Source: Knoellia sp. S7-12 (lineage in GTDB: Bacteria; Actinomycetota; Actinomycetes; Actinomycetales; Dermatophilaceae). From it: 64,000 bases of DNA. Position numbers and translations under genes: made by a program. Below, piece after piece: positions 23,032 to 31,362 of the stretch (positions are counted from its first letter, which is position 1; every line of letters starts with the position of its first letter). The notes beneath the pieces were generated by a model. The model ran no database searches. It saw only the letters and a list, made by a program, of their open reading frames with translations, and had not been told where the DNA came from. The stretch spans positions 2,170,001-2,234,000 of the forward strand of contig NZ_CP155449.1 in the NCBI RefSeq assembly GCF_040518285.1. The letters are read 5' to 3'.

Positions 23032-24519
23032 TCAGCCTGCGTACTCCCAGTGCCACGGCTCCGGAGTGGCGCCGGACGGACTGGCCCAACTCGGGTGGAA
23101 CCAGCCGTAGAGCGGAGCGTTCTGCTTCATCCACATGTGAGCGGGTGAGCCGAAGTTGTTGATGCCGCCACAGAGGTCGAGGGCCATACCCAGGCCGTGA
23201 CGGCTCGTGCCTGGTTGTGCGGCGAATCGCCCGTGGCTGGCCTTGATGGCGTATTGCTCGGGGAGCGAACGGTAGGAGTCGGTGACACAGATCGGACTGC
23301 CGGTTTGCTTGGCGTAGGCCTGACTCATGGCGTTGAAGGCCGCTGCGGCGCGAGGAGTGAGCATGTCGCCGTTCGCCTGCCACAAGGGGCAGAGGGCGGA
23401 CGTGGGGAACATGCCGTTGGGGTAGGAGGTTGAGGCTGTGCTGCACGCCTTGCCCACTCCCGCAGTGACGAGGGCGGGCCCAAGGACCTTGGCCAGTTTG
23501 GCGTAGGCGACCGTGGCCTCGGGGGTCTGAATACCGACGAGGTATGCCGCGATGGGGCCGGCTTTGGCGATGTCGGCGGCCTGTGACTTCTGCAGCATGG
23601 CCAACTTCTCCTTTTGGGTCTTGACGAGGGCGTCGAGAGCGGCCTTCTCGCGAACGATTTTGGCAGCGGCCTCGGCCGCGACCTTCTGGGCGGCTGCGCG
23701 ACTCGTCGTGAGCTCACGCTGTCGGGCCGTCAGGGTTCGCACCTCGTCGACAGCCCGCACGCGCTGTTCGGTCAGATAGGACAGGTCGCCGAGCGGGTCG
23801 CCCACCTCGGCCTCCTCGGCTCCCATCGCATCAAGCATCGAGAGCATCTCGGCGCCGGTGCCGCCCTCGGCGTAGGCCTGGAACGCCCACTCACGAACGA
23901 TGGTGCGGGCACGGTCGAGTCGACCCTGCAGCACACCGAGCTCGACATTGGCCTGGGCCGCAGAGGCGGTTGCCGCGGCCTCTGCTGATCTGGCCTCGGT
24001 CAGCGACTCGAGGAGTGCATTGGACTGCGTCGAGAGACCCTGCAACTCCTTGAGCGCGACAGCGAGTCCGGTGTTGGACGCCGTGATCTGGGCCCAGATC
24101 TGGTCGGCTGCGTCGATCTGTTGGGCCAGGTCGGTTGTCGTCAGCGTCTCGCCAGGGTCGAAGGACGTTGGCCCGTCATCCGACTGCCCGGGGGCCGGTG
24201 GCTGCCAGGGCATGCGTGGCGACGGCTTGGGTGTGGCCCTCGGTGTGGGCTCTGGCTTCGCCGTCGCCGAAGGACGCGTGGAGGACGGAAGGGGCGTCCT
24301 GGTGGATCGTGTCGTGCTGGGGGTGGGCTTGGGCGACGGCGGCGTGGCGGTCGGGATCGGGGTCGTCGTGCCCGCCGGCTCGTTGACAACGGCAGTTGGG
24401 GTGGGGACGGGTTGTGTCGGGAGGACGGGCTCTGCGGAGGCAACATCGAACGTCAGGACAACGGCCGCCGCAGATACGGTCAGTCCTGCCGCGAGCCGCG
24501 ACAGTAGCTTCCGTTGCAT
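23032..24519 (-). CDS. secreted M15 (VanY-type) D-alanyl-D-alanine carboxypeptidase with coiled coil
   Basis: A 495-residue exported protein. Residues 1-30 form a signal peptide, followed by a Pro/Thr/Ser-rich linker to about residue 125, a long coiled coil (about 130-330, rich in Ala, Glu, Arg and Gln), and a C-terminal LAS peptidase. The zinc motif GTSRHGLGMALDLC (SxHxxGxAxD) and PEPWHWEYAG supply ligands and catalytic Glu. It probably trims peptidoglycan stem peptides at the cell surface. The coiled coil resembles those of septal hydrolases, suggesting regulation by a partner. Confidence 0.88.
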   Translation of the reverse strand: MQRKLLSRLAAGLTVSAAAVVLTFDVASAEPVLPTQPVPTPTAVVNEPAGTTTPIPTATPPSPKPTPSTTRSTRTPLPSSTRPSATAKPEPTPRATPKPSPRMPWQPPAPGQSDDGPTSFDPGETLTTTDLAQQIDAADQIWAQITASNTGLAVALKELQGLSTQSNALLESLTEARSAEAAATASAAQANVELGVLQGRLDRARTIVREWAFQAYAEGGTGAEMLSMLDAMGAEEAEVGDPLGDLSYLTEQRVRAVDEVRTLTARQRELTTSRAAAQKVAAEAAAKIVREKAALDALVKTQKEKLAMLQKSQAADIAKAGPIAAYLVGIQTPEATVAYAKLAKVLGPALVTAGVGKACSTASTSYPNGMFPTSALCPLWQANGDMLTPRAAAAFNAMSQAYAKQTGSPICVTDSYRSLPEQYAIKASHGRFAAQPGTSRHGLGMALDLCGGINNFGSPAHMWMKQNAPLYGWFHPSWASPSGATPEPWHWEYAG

Positions 24520-24622
24520 GGTGGACGTCCACTCTCCGGGCGCGTCACCCGCGCCCCTGTGCTGACCCAGGCTTCACCCGGCGGTTCCTTCCAATCAGCG
24601 TAGATGAGGGGTCGTCCTCTTG

Positions 24623-25360
24623 TCAGTCCGACTGCGCGATCGCCTCAGTGACGGCCTTGGCCAGTGCGGCATGGCCCCTGTCGTTGGGGTTCGTCCCACT
24701 GGCCACCATGAGCTCCGGCTTGTCGACGAGGGGCTGTTTGGTGTCGAGATAGACGGCGTCGGCCGCTGAGGCCGCACGTTTGACAGCGGCGGCCTGCACG
24801 GCCAGCGACTCCGGCACAGGACGCAGGTCCCACCACGGGTTGACGAGATAGATGGTGGCCCCAGGAATGGCCTTCTTGAGTCCGGCGATGGTGTCCGTGA
24901 CGGCATGGGCGAAGTCCTCCGCCGGAAGGCCGGAGTCGTTGCCACCTCCGGTGATGACGACCGTCGACGGTTTCGCCTTGGCAACCTCCGGAACCATGCC
25001 CTCGAAGTTGGGGCAGGCCCGGTCGCCACAGGATCCTTCCGAACCCGTGCGGACATAGCCGGTGCGCGCATGCCCGAAGTTCACCTCGGTGAGCCCGAGC
25101 CCATCTGCGACGAGCGCGGTCCAGCGCTTGGTGGGGGTCGTTGCACTCTTGCCCTCGGCGATGGAGTCTCCGAGGAAGACGACCGACCCGCCCTGAGACG
25201 TCGACGGCGACGGCGACGGCGATGCCGTGGCCGACGCGGACGGACCGGGACTCTGTCGGGCAGAAGCTTCGGGAGCCCGGCTGCGCAGCGAGAAGCCCAC
25301 GAGGATCAGAGTGAGAACGAGAAGTGCGGCGAGGGCGCCGTTCTCGAGCCGGTCGGTCAT
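24623..25360 (-). CDS. SGNH/GDSL hydrolase, membrane-anchored
   Basis: A 245-residue protein with an N-terminal membrane segment (ALAALLVLTLILVGF), a Pro/Ser spacer (SPGPSASATASPSPSPS) and an SGNH esterase domain. Block I is VVFLGDSIAEGK, block III is ITGGGND, and block V is NPNDRGHAALA with Asp and His. Such enzymes deacylate cell-envelope glycans or lipids; the substrate is unknown. The ATG at 25360 precedes the membrane segment by few residues and is favoured over a start 25 codons upstream. It is divergent from the GH92 gene. Confidence 0.82.
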   Translation of the reverse strand: MTDRLENGALAALLVLTLILVGFSLRSRAPEASARQSPGPSASATASPSPSPSTSQGGSVVFLGDSIAEGKSATTPTKRWTALVADGLGLTEVNFGHARTGYVRTGSEGSCGDRACPNFEGMVPEVAKAKPSTVVITGGGNDSGLPAEDFAHAVTDTIAGLKKAIPGATIYLVNPWWDLRPVPESLAVQAAAVKRAASAADAVYLDTKQPLVDKPELMVASGTNPNDRGHAALAKAVTEAIAQSD

Positions 25361-25526
25361 GTCCTGCAGTGTTCCACGAGTCGCGCAACTGGCCGCGGAG
25401 GTAGGCCTGTCCGGTGCCTTGACCTGAGTGGACAAGGCGGAACCTTCCGTTTGACCCGGTGGTGGTCCACCGAGAAGGTGAGGTCCTCACAGCTCGTGGA
25501 TCACCGCCGCCCCACAAGGAGCACCA

Positions 25527-28500
25527 ATGCGCCGCATCCTGTCCCGGCCCGCCGCCAGTCTCGCCGGCAGCCTTGTCCTTGCTCTCGGCCTCTCCGTGCC
25601 GACCGACGGTTCGGCGGGCCTCGCCGCCGCTCAGGCGGCCACGCCGCTCACAGCCGAAGTGAATCCGTTCATCGGGACCCAGGACAACGGCAACACCTTC
25701 CCTGGTGCAAGTGCCCCCTTCGGAATGGTTCAGGTCAGTCCGGACACCGGGGGAGAGGGCGGCTACGACTACTCCCAGTCCCTGATCCACGGCTTCAGCC
25801 AGACTCACCTGTCCGGCGTGGGCTGTCCGGTGGTTGGCGAACTCCCCGTCATGCCGACGACGGGCGCGGTCACGTCAACTGACACCACGGCATACCGGAG
25901 CGGTTTCTCCCATGACGACGAAGAGGCGACGCCGGGCTATTACCGGGTCGGTCTCACGAAGTACGACATCGACGCCGAGCTCACGGCGACCGACCGCACG
26001 GGGTGGCAGCGATACAGCTTCCCGGAGGGCAAGCAGGCCAACGTCCTGTTCAACACGGCCAAGGCCAACAGCACGGTCTTCGACTCGGAGATCCACGTCG
26101 TCGGCGACCGCACGATCGAAGGTCGGATCCACAACGGCAACTTCTGCGCCGGCAAGGACCAGCACACGATCTACTTCTCGGCCCAGTTCGAGAAGCCGTT
26201 CGAGAGCTTCGGCACGTGGACCGGGTCGACCCGCACCCCCGGCAGCCGTGACGCCTCCACCGTGCGTGGTGGCAACGGCGCCTGGGTGACGTTCCCCGCG
26301 GGCACTACGAGCAGCACCCTCAAGGTCGGCCTGAGCTACACGGGGGTGCCCGGCGCTCGCGCCAACCTCGCGGCCGAGACGGGGACGTCCTTCGACTTCG
26401 ACGCGACGCGAGCTGACCTCACCCAGCGCTGGGAGGACCAGCTCGGCAAGGCGCGGATCACCGGCGGGACGGACGCGCGACGCACGGCCTACTACACCTC
26501 GCTCTACCACGCCATGCTCCACCCGAACCTCGCCGAGGACGTGGACGGGAAGTACTTCGGCTGGGACGGCAAGGTCCACACCAGCGATGGATGGACCGCG
26601 CGACAGAACTTCTCGCTGTGGGACACCTATCGTCCACAGAACCAGTTGCTCGAGATCCTCGAACCCGACGTGGCGCGCGACTCCTACCTGTCGATCCTCG
26701 CCATCGGACGTGAGGGCGGATGGCTCCCGCGCTGGGCCCTGGCCAACAGCGAGACCAACATCATGACCGGCGACCCGGTGACACCGTTCCTTGTCGAGGG
26801 CTGGTCCAAGGGCTTCCTCGCCGGGCACGAGGCAGAGGCCTATGCGCTGCTGAAGCAGAACGCCACTCAGCGGCCACCTGTCGACAGTCAGTTCAACGGC
26901 CGCAGCGGACAGCACTACTACGAGAAGCTCGGCTACATCCCGTTCGGGCTCGAGCTCGGCACGGACTGCGTGCACCACGGCGGAGACAACGACTGCGTTC
27001 ATCCGGCGTCGGCGACCTTGGAGTATGCCGCCGCAGATGCGTCCCTTGCTCTCATGGCAAAGCGTCTCGGGCACAGCGCCGACGCCGCGATGTTCGACGA
27101 GCGTGGACGGAGCTACCGCAACCTCTTCGACTCGTCGACGGGCACCTTCCGGCCGCGGCTCGAGGACGGCACCTGGCTCGACCCCTACGACCCCGTTGAG
27201 GCGTCGCACGCCTTCCACGAGGGCGGGGCCTACCAGTACCAGTGGCTCGTGCCGCAGGACCCGGCCGACCTCGTGAAGCTCATGGGCGGTCAGGAGAAGG
27301 CGTCCCAGCGCCTCGACGACTTCTTTGCCTACGACAAGTTGCTGACCGACCCCGAGGGGACGGTGCGCAACGACTGGATCGAGGCGACCTACGCCTACTA
27401 CAGCAAGCCGACCTATAACCCGAACAACGAACCGGACCTGCTCGCGCCCTACATGTACGCATGGGTTCGTGAGCCGGCCAAGACCGCGACGGTGACGCGG
27501 GCGGCATACACACTGTTCAATCCCGGACCCGACGGGATGACCGGCAACGACGACCTCGGCACGATGTCGGCCTGGTACGTCATGTCCTCCTGGGGAATTC
27601 ACCCGCCGATGAGCGGCGCGAACTACTTCGTCGTCTCGAGTCCCCAGTTCGAGCGGACCGACATCACCGTCGCTCGCCCGGAGACCGGGACAGCTCGCCA
27701 GGGTGGACGTCTCACGATCACCGCGCCCGGTGTCTCGGACGACCGTCGCTATGTGCAGTCCCTGATGGTCAACGGCTCTCGCAGCACGAAGAGCTGGATC
27801 GGTTGGGACGCACTGCGATCGGGCGGCTCATTGCAGCACGTCGTCGGCGATGCGCCGAGCTCGTGGGGCACTCGCCCGTCCGATGTCCCGCCGTCTGTGT
27901 CGACCTCCAAGGGTTCGTCCAAGGTGAGCCTCAGCATGACGGCCCGCCCCAATCCGCTTGTCCTGGGCACCGATGCGACGTCAGGCAAGTTTGTCGTCGA
28001 TCTCGTCGGGCAGGCACAGAAGAGCCTGCCGGTCCGTGTCACGGTGGCCGCTCCGGCCGGATGGACCGCGGCTGAGGGTCGAAGCGATGTCGTCCTCAAG
28101 AGCAACGGAGTGCCCGCCTCGGCTTCGGTGCCGGTGACCTTGGGCCTGCCAGAGGGCGCAGCTCCGGGCGACCACCAGGTCGTCGTCACGGCCTCTGCGC
28201 CGGGAGTGCCCGACGTCGTCCGCACCGTGACGGTGACCCTCAAGGAGCCACTGACGTGTGCAGCGGCCGCCGCACCGTGCGCCGTCGACCTGGGCGCTGA
28301 GCGCAACCACGACGGGACCGCAACGGTCGCTGCCAGCAGCGAGGGCAACTTCGACGGGAGCGGATGGGCTTTTGATGCCGCGTTGCTCCCGGCCGCCGGT
28401 CCGTGGGAACACGACGGAGTCGAGTATGCCGTTCCGTCGGCTGCCGGCACCGCGTCCAACTTTGTCGAGGCTCGCGGACAGACCCTGCTCGTGCCGGCCG

Positions 28501-28814
28501 GGGCGAGGTCCCAACTGCGACTCATCGGTGCGACTCACAACGGTGACGTGTCGACGGCGCTGCGGGTGACCTATACGGACGGCTCCGCGGCGAACGTGCC
28601 CGTCTCGTTGACTGACTGGGCGGCTGGCAGTGGTCACAACGGCAACACCGTCGCGATCGCGATGAACCACCGCATCAAGGGTGGATCGGGTGTCGACGGC
28701 CCGCCGGTGCAGCTGTTCGCGGCGAGCGGTGCGGCCGATGGCGGCAAGCAGTTGCAGTCGATCACCCTGCCGAACGACCCACGCTTCGAGGTGTACGCCC
28801 TGACCCTCGAGTGA
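25527..28814 (+). CDS. secreted GH92 alpha-mannosidase, multidomain
   Basis: A 1095-residue exported glycosidase with a signal peptide (about 1-38). The GH92 domain (about 40-755) has the hallmarks VNPFIGTQDNGNTFPGA, PFGMVQVSPDT and YHTSLYHAMLHPN-like YTSLYHAMLHPN, and the catalytic acid region HEGGAYQYQWLVPQD. GH92 enzymes are calcium-dependent exo-alpha-mannosidases that invert configuration. A NEW3-type Ig-like domain (about 790-910) and an NPCBM-like carbohydrate-binding domain (about 915-1095) follow. AAGGAG precedes the ATG. It is probably used for fungal, yeast or host mannans. Confidence 0.92.
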   Translation: MRRILSRPAASLAGSLVLALGLSVPTDGSAGLAAAQAATPLTAEVNPFIGTQDNGNTFPGASAPFGMVQVSPDTGGEGGYDYSQSLIHGFSQTHLSGVGCPVVGELPVMPTTGAVTSTDTTAYRSGFSHDDEEATPGYYRVGLTKYDIDAELTATDRTGWQRYSFPEGKQANVLFNTAKANSTVFDSEIHVVGDRTIEGRIHNGNFCAGKDQHTIYFSAQFEKPFESFGTWTGSTRTPGSRDASTVRGGNGAWVTFPAGTTSSTLKVGLSYTGVPGARANLAAETGTSFDFDATRADLTQRWEDQLGKARITGGTDARRTAYYTSLYHAMLHPNLAEDVDGKYFGWDGKVHTSDGWTARQNFSLWDTYRPQNQLLEILEPDVARDSYLSILAIGREGGWLPRWALANSETNIMTGDPVTPFLVEGWSKGFLAGHEAEAYALLKQNATQRPPVDSQFNGRSGQHYYEKLGYIPFGLELGTDCVHHGGDNDCVHPASATLEYAAADASLALMAKRLGHSADAAMFDERGRSYRNLFDSSTGTFRPRLEDGTWLDPYDPVEASHAFHEGGAYQYQWLVPQDPADLVKLMGGQEKASQRLDDFFAYDKLLTDPEGTVRNDWIEATYAYYSKPTYNPNNEPDLLAPYMYAWVREPAKTATVTRAAYTLFNPGPDGMTGNDDLGTMSAWYVMSSWGIHPPMSGANYFVVSSPQFERTDITVARPETGTARQGGRLTITAPGVSDDRRYVQSLMVNGSRSTKSWIGWDALRSGGSLQHVVGDAPSSWGTRPSDVPPSVSTSKGSSKVSLSMTARPNPLVLGTDATSGKFVVDLVGQAQKSLPVRVTVAAPAGWTAAEGRSDVVLKSNGVPASASVPVTLGLPEGAAPGDHQVVVTASAPGVPDVVRTVTVTLKEPLTCAAAAAPCAVDLGAERNHDGTATVAASSEGNFDGSGWAFDAALLPAAGPWEHDGVEYAVPSAAGTASNFVEARGQTLLVPAGARSQLRLIGATHNGDVSTALRVTYTDGSAANVPVSLTDWAAGSGHNGNTVAIAMNHRIKGGSGVDGPPVQLFAASGAADGGKQLQSITLPNDPRFEVYALTLE

Positions 28815-28825
28815 GGCGCGGGAAT

Positions 28826-28863
28826 CTGTCCACAGGGCCCTGGCGGACATCTCGTTGTCCACA
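28826..28863. promoter_or_regulatory. two DnaA-box-like nonamers
   Basis: CTGTCCACA (28826-28834) and TTGTCCACA (28855-28863) match the actinobacterial DnaA box consensus and are 29 bases apart. A near-perfect 10-bp inverted repeat CCCTGGCGGA/TCCGTCAGGG overlaps them. They lie between the GH92 and SSB-like genes; nothing else is recognised in this 141-base gap. Confidence 0.5.
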
Positions 28864-28955
28864 GATCCGTCAGGGCGTCTGGCGGCACCCTGGCGCACCG
28901 CCGCACGCTGGCACCAGACATCGGTGCCGCGTGCGGCGTGAGCAGGGAGTGGAGC

Positions 28956-29288
28956 ATGGCAACGAAGACCGCAGACACGACGCAGACGTCGGTCAACACG
29001 GTGGAGCTGTCCGGGCGGGTGAGCGGTGAGCCCGAGGTGCGAGTTCTGCCCAGCGGGGACCAGTTGGTGACGTTGCGTCTGGTGGTGTCACGTCCGACCG
29101 GAGGTCCCGTCGACACCATCGACCTGGCCTGCTGGTCATCAGCCTCTCGCCGGTCGGCCGGGCGCGTGAGCGACGGCGACCAAGTGCATGTCACGGGCGC
29201 CCTGCGGCGGCGCTTCTTCAGGACCCCGGGCGGTGCGGCGAGTCGTTACGAAGTCGAGGTGACAAAGCTGGCGCGTCGTCGGGCATGA
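28956..29288 (+). CDS. SSB-like OB-fold protein (short)
   Basis: A 110-residue single-stranded DNA-binding family protein. VNTVELSGRVSGEPEVRVLPSGDQLVTLRLVVSR in two strands, WSSASRRSAGRVSDGDQVHVTGALRRRFF and the closing YEVEVTKLARR follow the SSB OB-fold. It lacks the Gly-rich linker and acidic tip used by the replicative SSB to recruit partners, so it is probably an accessory SSB, like those used in natural transformation or stress. The ATG at 28956 has GGAGTGGAG upstream. Two DnaA-box-like sites precede it. Confidence 0.8.
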   Translation: MATKTADTTQTSVNTVELSGRVSGEPEVRVLPSGDQLVTLRLVVSRPTGGPVDTIDLACWSSASRRSAGRVSDGDQVHVTGALRRRFFRTPGGAASRYEVEVTKLARRRA

Positions 29289-29391
29289 CCGCACCGGCGT
29301 GAACGGCCGGCCCCGTCCAGGCGCACGCTCATGGGCACCGGCGCACCATCGAGCTGTTGACACCTCCAGGCTGACCTGCGCCTGCGGCCGG

Positions 29392-29706
29392 TCAGTGAGT
29401 CAGCTTCAGACCCACGACGCCAGCAACGATCATCGCGACGAGGATCAGCCGCAGGGCCGATGTCGGCTCCTGCCCGGTGACCATCGCGTAGCCGACCGTG
29501 AGCACGGCACCGATGCCGACCCACACGGCATACGCCGTCCCGATGGGAAGGTCACGCATCGCGTAGGCGAGCCCGCCCATGCTGAGCGTGAGGGCAACGC
29601 CGAAGGTGACGGTAGGGATAGGCCGGGTGAAACCTTCGGAACGGCCAAGAGCGGTGGCCCACACGGCTTCCAGGACACCGGATACAACGAGAACGATCCA
29701 CGACAT
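29392..29706 (-). CDS. gdx: small multidrug resistance family guanidinium exporter (Gdx/SugE)
   Basis: A 104-residue SMR transporter with four membrane segments. The conserved Glu13 sits in VSGVLEAVWATAL, and the following GRSEGFTRPIPT is the signature of the SugE/Gdx subtype, which exports guanidinium in exchange for protons, rather than the promiscuous EmrE subtype. The guanidine-III riboswitch immediately upstream supports this substrate independently. An AGGAGTGA ribosome site lies between riboswitch and ATG. Confidence 0.93.
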   Translation of the reverse strand: MSWIVLVVSGVLEAVWATALGRSEGFTRPIPTVTFGVALTLSMGGLAYAMRDLPIGTAYAVWVGIGAVLTVGYAMVTGQEPTSALRLILVAMIVAGVVGLKLTH

Positions 29707-29720
29707 GACGAGTCACTCCT

Positions 29721-29764
29721 GTGGGCCGTCTTGTCGCGTGCCGGGTACGGCGCCCCTCGTCCGG
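29721..29764 (-). ncRNA. guanidine-III (ykkC-III) riboswitch
   Basis: The minus strand contains CCGGACGAGG, then GCGCCGTACCCGG, a short variable linker, and ACAAGACGGC, the conserved pseudoknot strands of the guanidine-III class. CCGG pairs with CCGG, and GCGCCGT-type bases pair with ACGGCCC. The ribosome site of gdx follows within 10 bases, which points to translational control: ligand binding would free the site for gdx expression. Confidence 0.88.
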
Positions 29765-29835
29765 GAGCCTGCACAAGGCTCTCCAAGAACAATCTCACAT
29801 AGGGGATGGGTGGGCAACTTCCTGTGGCCAGCCCA

Positions 29836-30297
29836 TCACAGCTCTCGTTCGTAGTAGATGGCCAGCGGGCCTTCTCCTCGGCCCTCGTGGCAGTCGAACC
29901 CGAAGTCTTCATAGAGGTGTCGGGCGGCCTCGTCGTCCTCCGAGGTGTTGAGGTCGATGTAGGTGGCGCCGCGGGAACGGGCGTGGTCGAGGACCTCCGC
30001 GAGGAACTGGCGCCCGATACCTTGACCGCGGTGCGTGGGAGCAACATAGAACTCGGCAACGTAGGCCTCCTGCTCTGCGGCCCACGTCGCGGTGCGAAAC
30101 CTCAGGATCGCCAGGCCGATGGGTGGCTGACCCGTGAGAAGCACGCTCGTGTCTCCGCCCCGCACGAGCTCTGCGAGGTGGCCAGCGAGCCACTCCGGCT
30201 CCGGCGAGGGATCGTCATACTCTGTGTTGAAGTCGACGAGCAACTGTGCGGCACAGCGATATTCATCGCTGGTTCGTGCGGCCCAAGCCAGGTCCAT
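29836..30297 (-). CDS. GNAT family N-acetyltransferase
   Basis: A 153-residue acyl-CoA-dependent acetyltransferase. The acetyl-CoA loop is APTHRGQGIGRQFL (R/QxxGxG/A), preceded by the strand AYVAEFYV and followed by ARSRGATYIDLNTSEDDEAARHLYEDFGF, a typical motif B. Substrate unknown. The start is supported by TAACCT 6 bases upstream. It lies upstream of gdx on the same strand but the riboswitch intervenes. Confidence 0.85.
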   Translation of the reverse strand: MDLAWAARTSDEYRCAAQLLVDFNTEYDDPSPEPEWLAGHLAELVRGGDTSVLLTGQPPIGLAILRFRTATWAAEQEAYVAEFYVAPTHRGQGIGRQFLAEVLDHARSRGATYIDLNTSEDDEAARHLYEDFGFDCHEGRGEGPLAIYYEREL

Positions 30298-30303
30298 TCA
30301 TCG

Positions 30304-30309
30304 AGGTTA
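30304..30309 (-). promoter_or_regulatory. -10 element TAACCT, leaderless GNAT promoter
   Basis: TAACCT on the minus strand lies 6 bases before the ATG at 30297. Confidence 0.5.
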
Positions 30310-30364
30310 GTGCGAACGGGAGCAACTGACCATGGGGGAGTGGCGCCTCAGATTCCTGTCGTAG

Positions 30365-30370
30365 CAAGAT
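30365..30370 (+). promoter_or_regulatory. -10 element CAAGAT, leaderless AraC promoter
   Basis: CAAGAT lies 7 bases before the ATG at 30378, matching the spacing seen at other genes in the window, though the hexamer is weak. Confidence 0.4.
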
Positions 30371-30377
30371 CTCTGTC

Positions 30378-30821
30378 ATGGACGAACACTCTGCGTCTGA
30401 GGACCGGTTGCGCGACCTCATACTGTTGCGCCGGGTGCGCGACCGGATGGATCGCGAGTTCGCTCTGCCGCTCAACGTCGAAGCGCTGGCACACGACGTG
30501 CACATGTCGTCCGGGCATCTCAGCCGATCGTTCAAGGCGGCCTACGGCGAGTCGCCCTACAGCTATCTGATGACTCGTCGCATCGAACGCGCTATGGCGC
30601 TCTTCCGCCGTGGCGACCTCAGCGTCACCGACGTCTGCTTCACCGTCGGATTCTCGTCGCTCGGCACCTTCAGCAGTCGCTTCACCGAGTTGGTGGGTAT
30701 CCCGCCCAGCACCTACCGCCGCTTGGCGCAGGACTCCGCCGGTGAGCTGCCGTCATGCGTCACCAAGGCGGTCACGAGACCGATCAGGAATCGAGAAGCA
30801 CCGCCGTTCGAGCCCCGCTAG
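30378..30821 (+). CDS. AraC family regulator, DNA-binding domain only
   Basis: A 147-residue protein consisting almost only of the double helix-turn-helix AraC domain: RMDREFALPLNVEALAHDVHMSSGHLSRSF and LSVTDVCFTVGFSSLGTFSSRFTELVGIPPSTYRR. There is no separate ligand-binding domain, as in MarA/SoxS-type regulators. The next gene starts 10 bases downstream and its own -10 overlaps this stop codon, so the VOC gene is a likely target or partner. Frequent context for such pairs is VOC-mediated detoxification. Confidence 0.88.
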   Translation: MDEHSASEDRLRDLILLRRVRDRMDREFALPLNVEALAHDVHMSSGHLSRSFKAAYGESPYSYLMTRRIERAMALFRRGDLSVTDVCFTVGFSSLGTFSSRFTELVGIPPSTYRRLAQDSAGELPSCVTKAVTRPIRNREAPPFEPR

Positions 30822-30824
30822 CGT
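30819..30824 (+). promoter_or_regulatory. -10 element TAGCGT overlapping the AraC stop
   Basis: The TAG stop codon of the AraC gene forms the first half of TAGCGT, 7 bases before the VOC ATG at 30832. The VOC gene may thus have its own leaderless transcript. Confidence 0.5.
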
Positions 30825-30831
30825 CGCAGGC

Positions 30832-31242
30832 ATGAACCTCGACATCCACCACACCTTCCTTCCACACACTGACCCCGACGCCTCACTGGCGTTCTACCGC
30901 GACGCCCTCGGCTTCGAGGTGCGCAACGATGTCGGCCAGGGCACCATGCGCTGGATCACCGTGGGACCGGCCGGCGGACGGGGCACCACCATCGTGCTCG
31001 CTCCACCCGCCGTCGACCCGGGCATCACCGACGACGAGCGCACCACGATCGCCGAGATGATGGCCAAGGGCACCTACGCGACGATCGTCCTGCAGACGTC
31101 CGACGTCGACGAGACCTTCAACCAGATCCAGGCAACCGGTGCCGATGTCATCCAGGAGCCCACGGATCAGCCCTATGGCGTGCGGGACTGTGCCTTCCGG
31201 GACCCGGCTGGCAACCACGTACGCATCAACCAGGCGTCCTGA
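30832..31242 (+). CDS. VOC family protein
   Basis: A 136-residue single-domain glyoxalase-fold protein: HHTFLPHTDPDASLAFYRDALGFEVRN at the N-terminus and GVRDCAFRDPAGNHVRINQ at the end. Such proteins next to AraC regulators are commonly annotated as glyoxalase or extradiol dioxygenase relatives. Substrate unknown. The start codon is decided by its distance from TAGCGT and by homology to VOC starts. Confidence 0.88.
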   Translation: MNLDIHHTFLPHTDPDASLAFYRDALGFEVRNDVGQGTMRWITVGPAGGRGTTIVLAPPAVDPGITDDERTTIAEMMAKGTYATIVLQTSDVDETFNQIQATGADVIQEPTDQPYGVRDCAFRDPAGNHVRINQAS

Positions 31243-31263
31243 CTAGCGACGCGATCGCCCGGG

Positions 31264-31362
31264 TCAGGTGCTCGTGAGGACGACGAGCTGCTGAGTGGCT
31301 CGGGTCATCGCGACATATCGGTCCACGGCGCCCTCGATGCCGTCCCCGAACCGGGCAGCGGG
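31264..31362 (-). pseudogene. C-terminal remnant of a UvrD/HelD-like helicase
   Basis: The minus strand encodes ...GIEGAVDRYVAMTRATQQL followed by VVLTST and a stop. The core VAMTRATQ is motif VI of UvrD/Rep/HelD superfamily 1 helicases, which normally lies just before the C-terminus in HelD/HelR-type proteins. No upstream helicase sequence is present: the frame is closed at about 31363-31365 by the TAG at the end of the VOC gene's coding sequence. The fragment overlaps the 3' end of that gene in another frame. It is the remains of a deletion that fused the two. Confidence 0.72.

Noticed and set aside
24520..24622. Possible c-di-AMP (ydaO) riboswitch before the M15 peptidase at 23032-24519
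   Set aside because: The words GGAACC and GGGTGAA are present, but the conserved 3' part of the motif is missing and the leader is too short; a covariance search would settle it.
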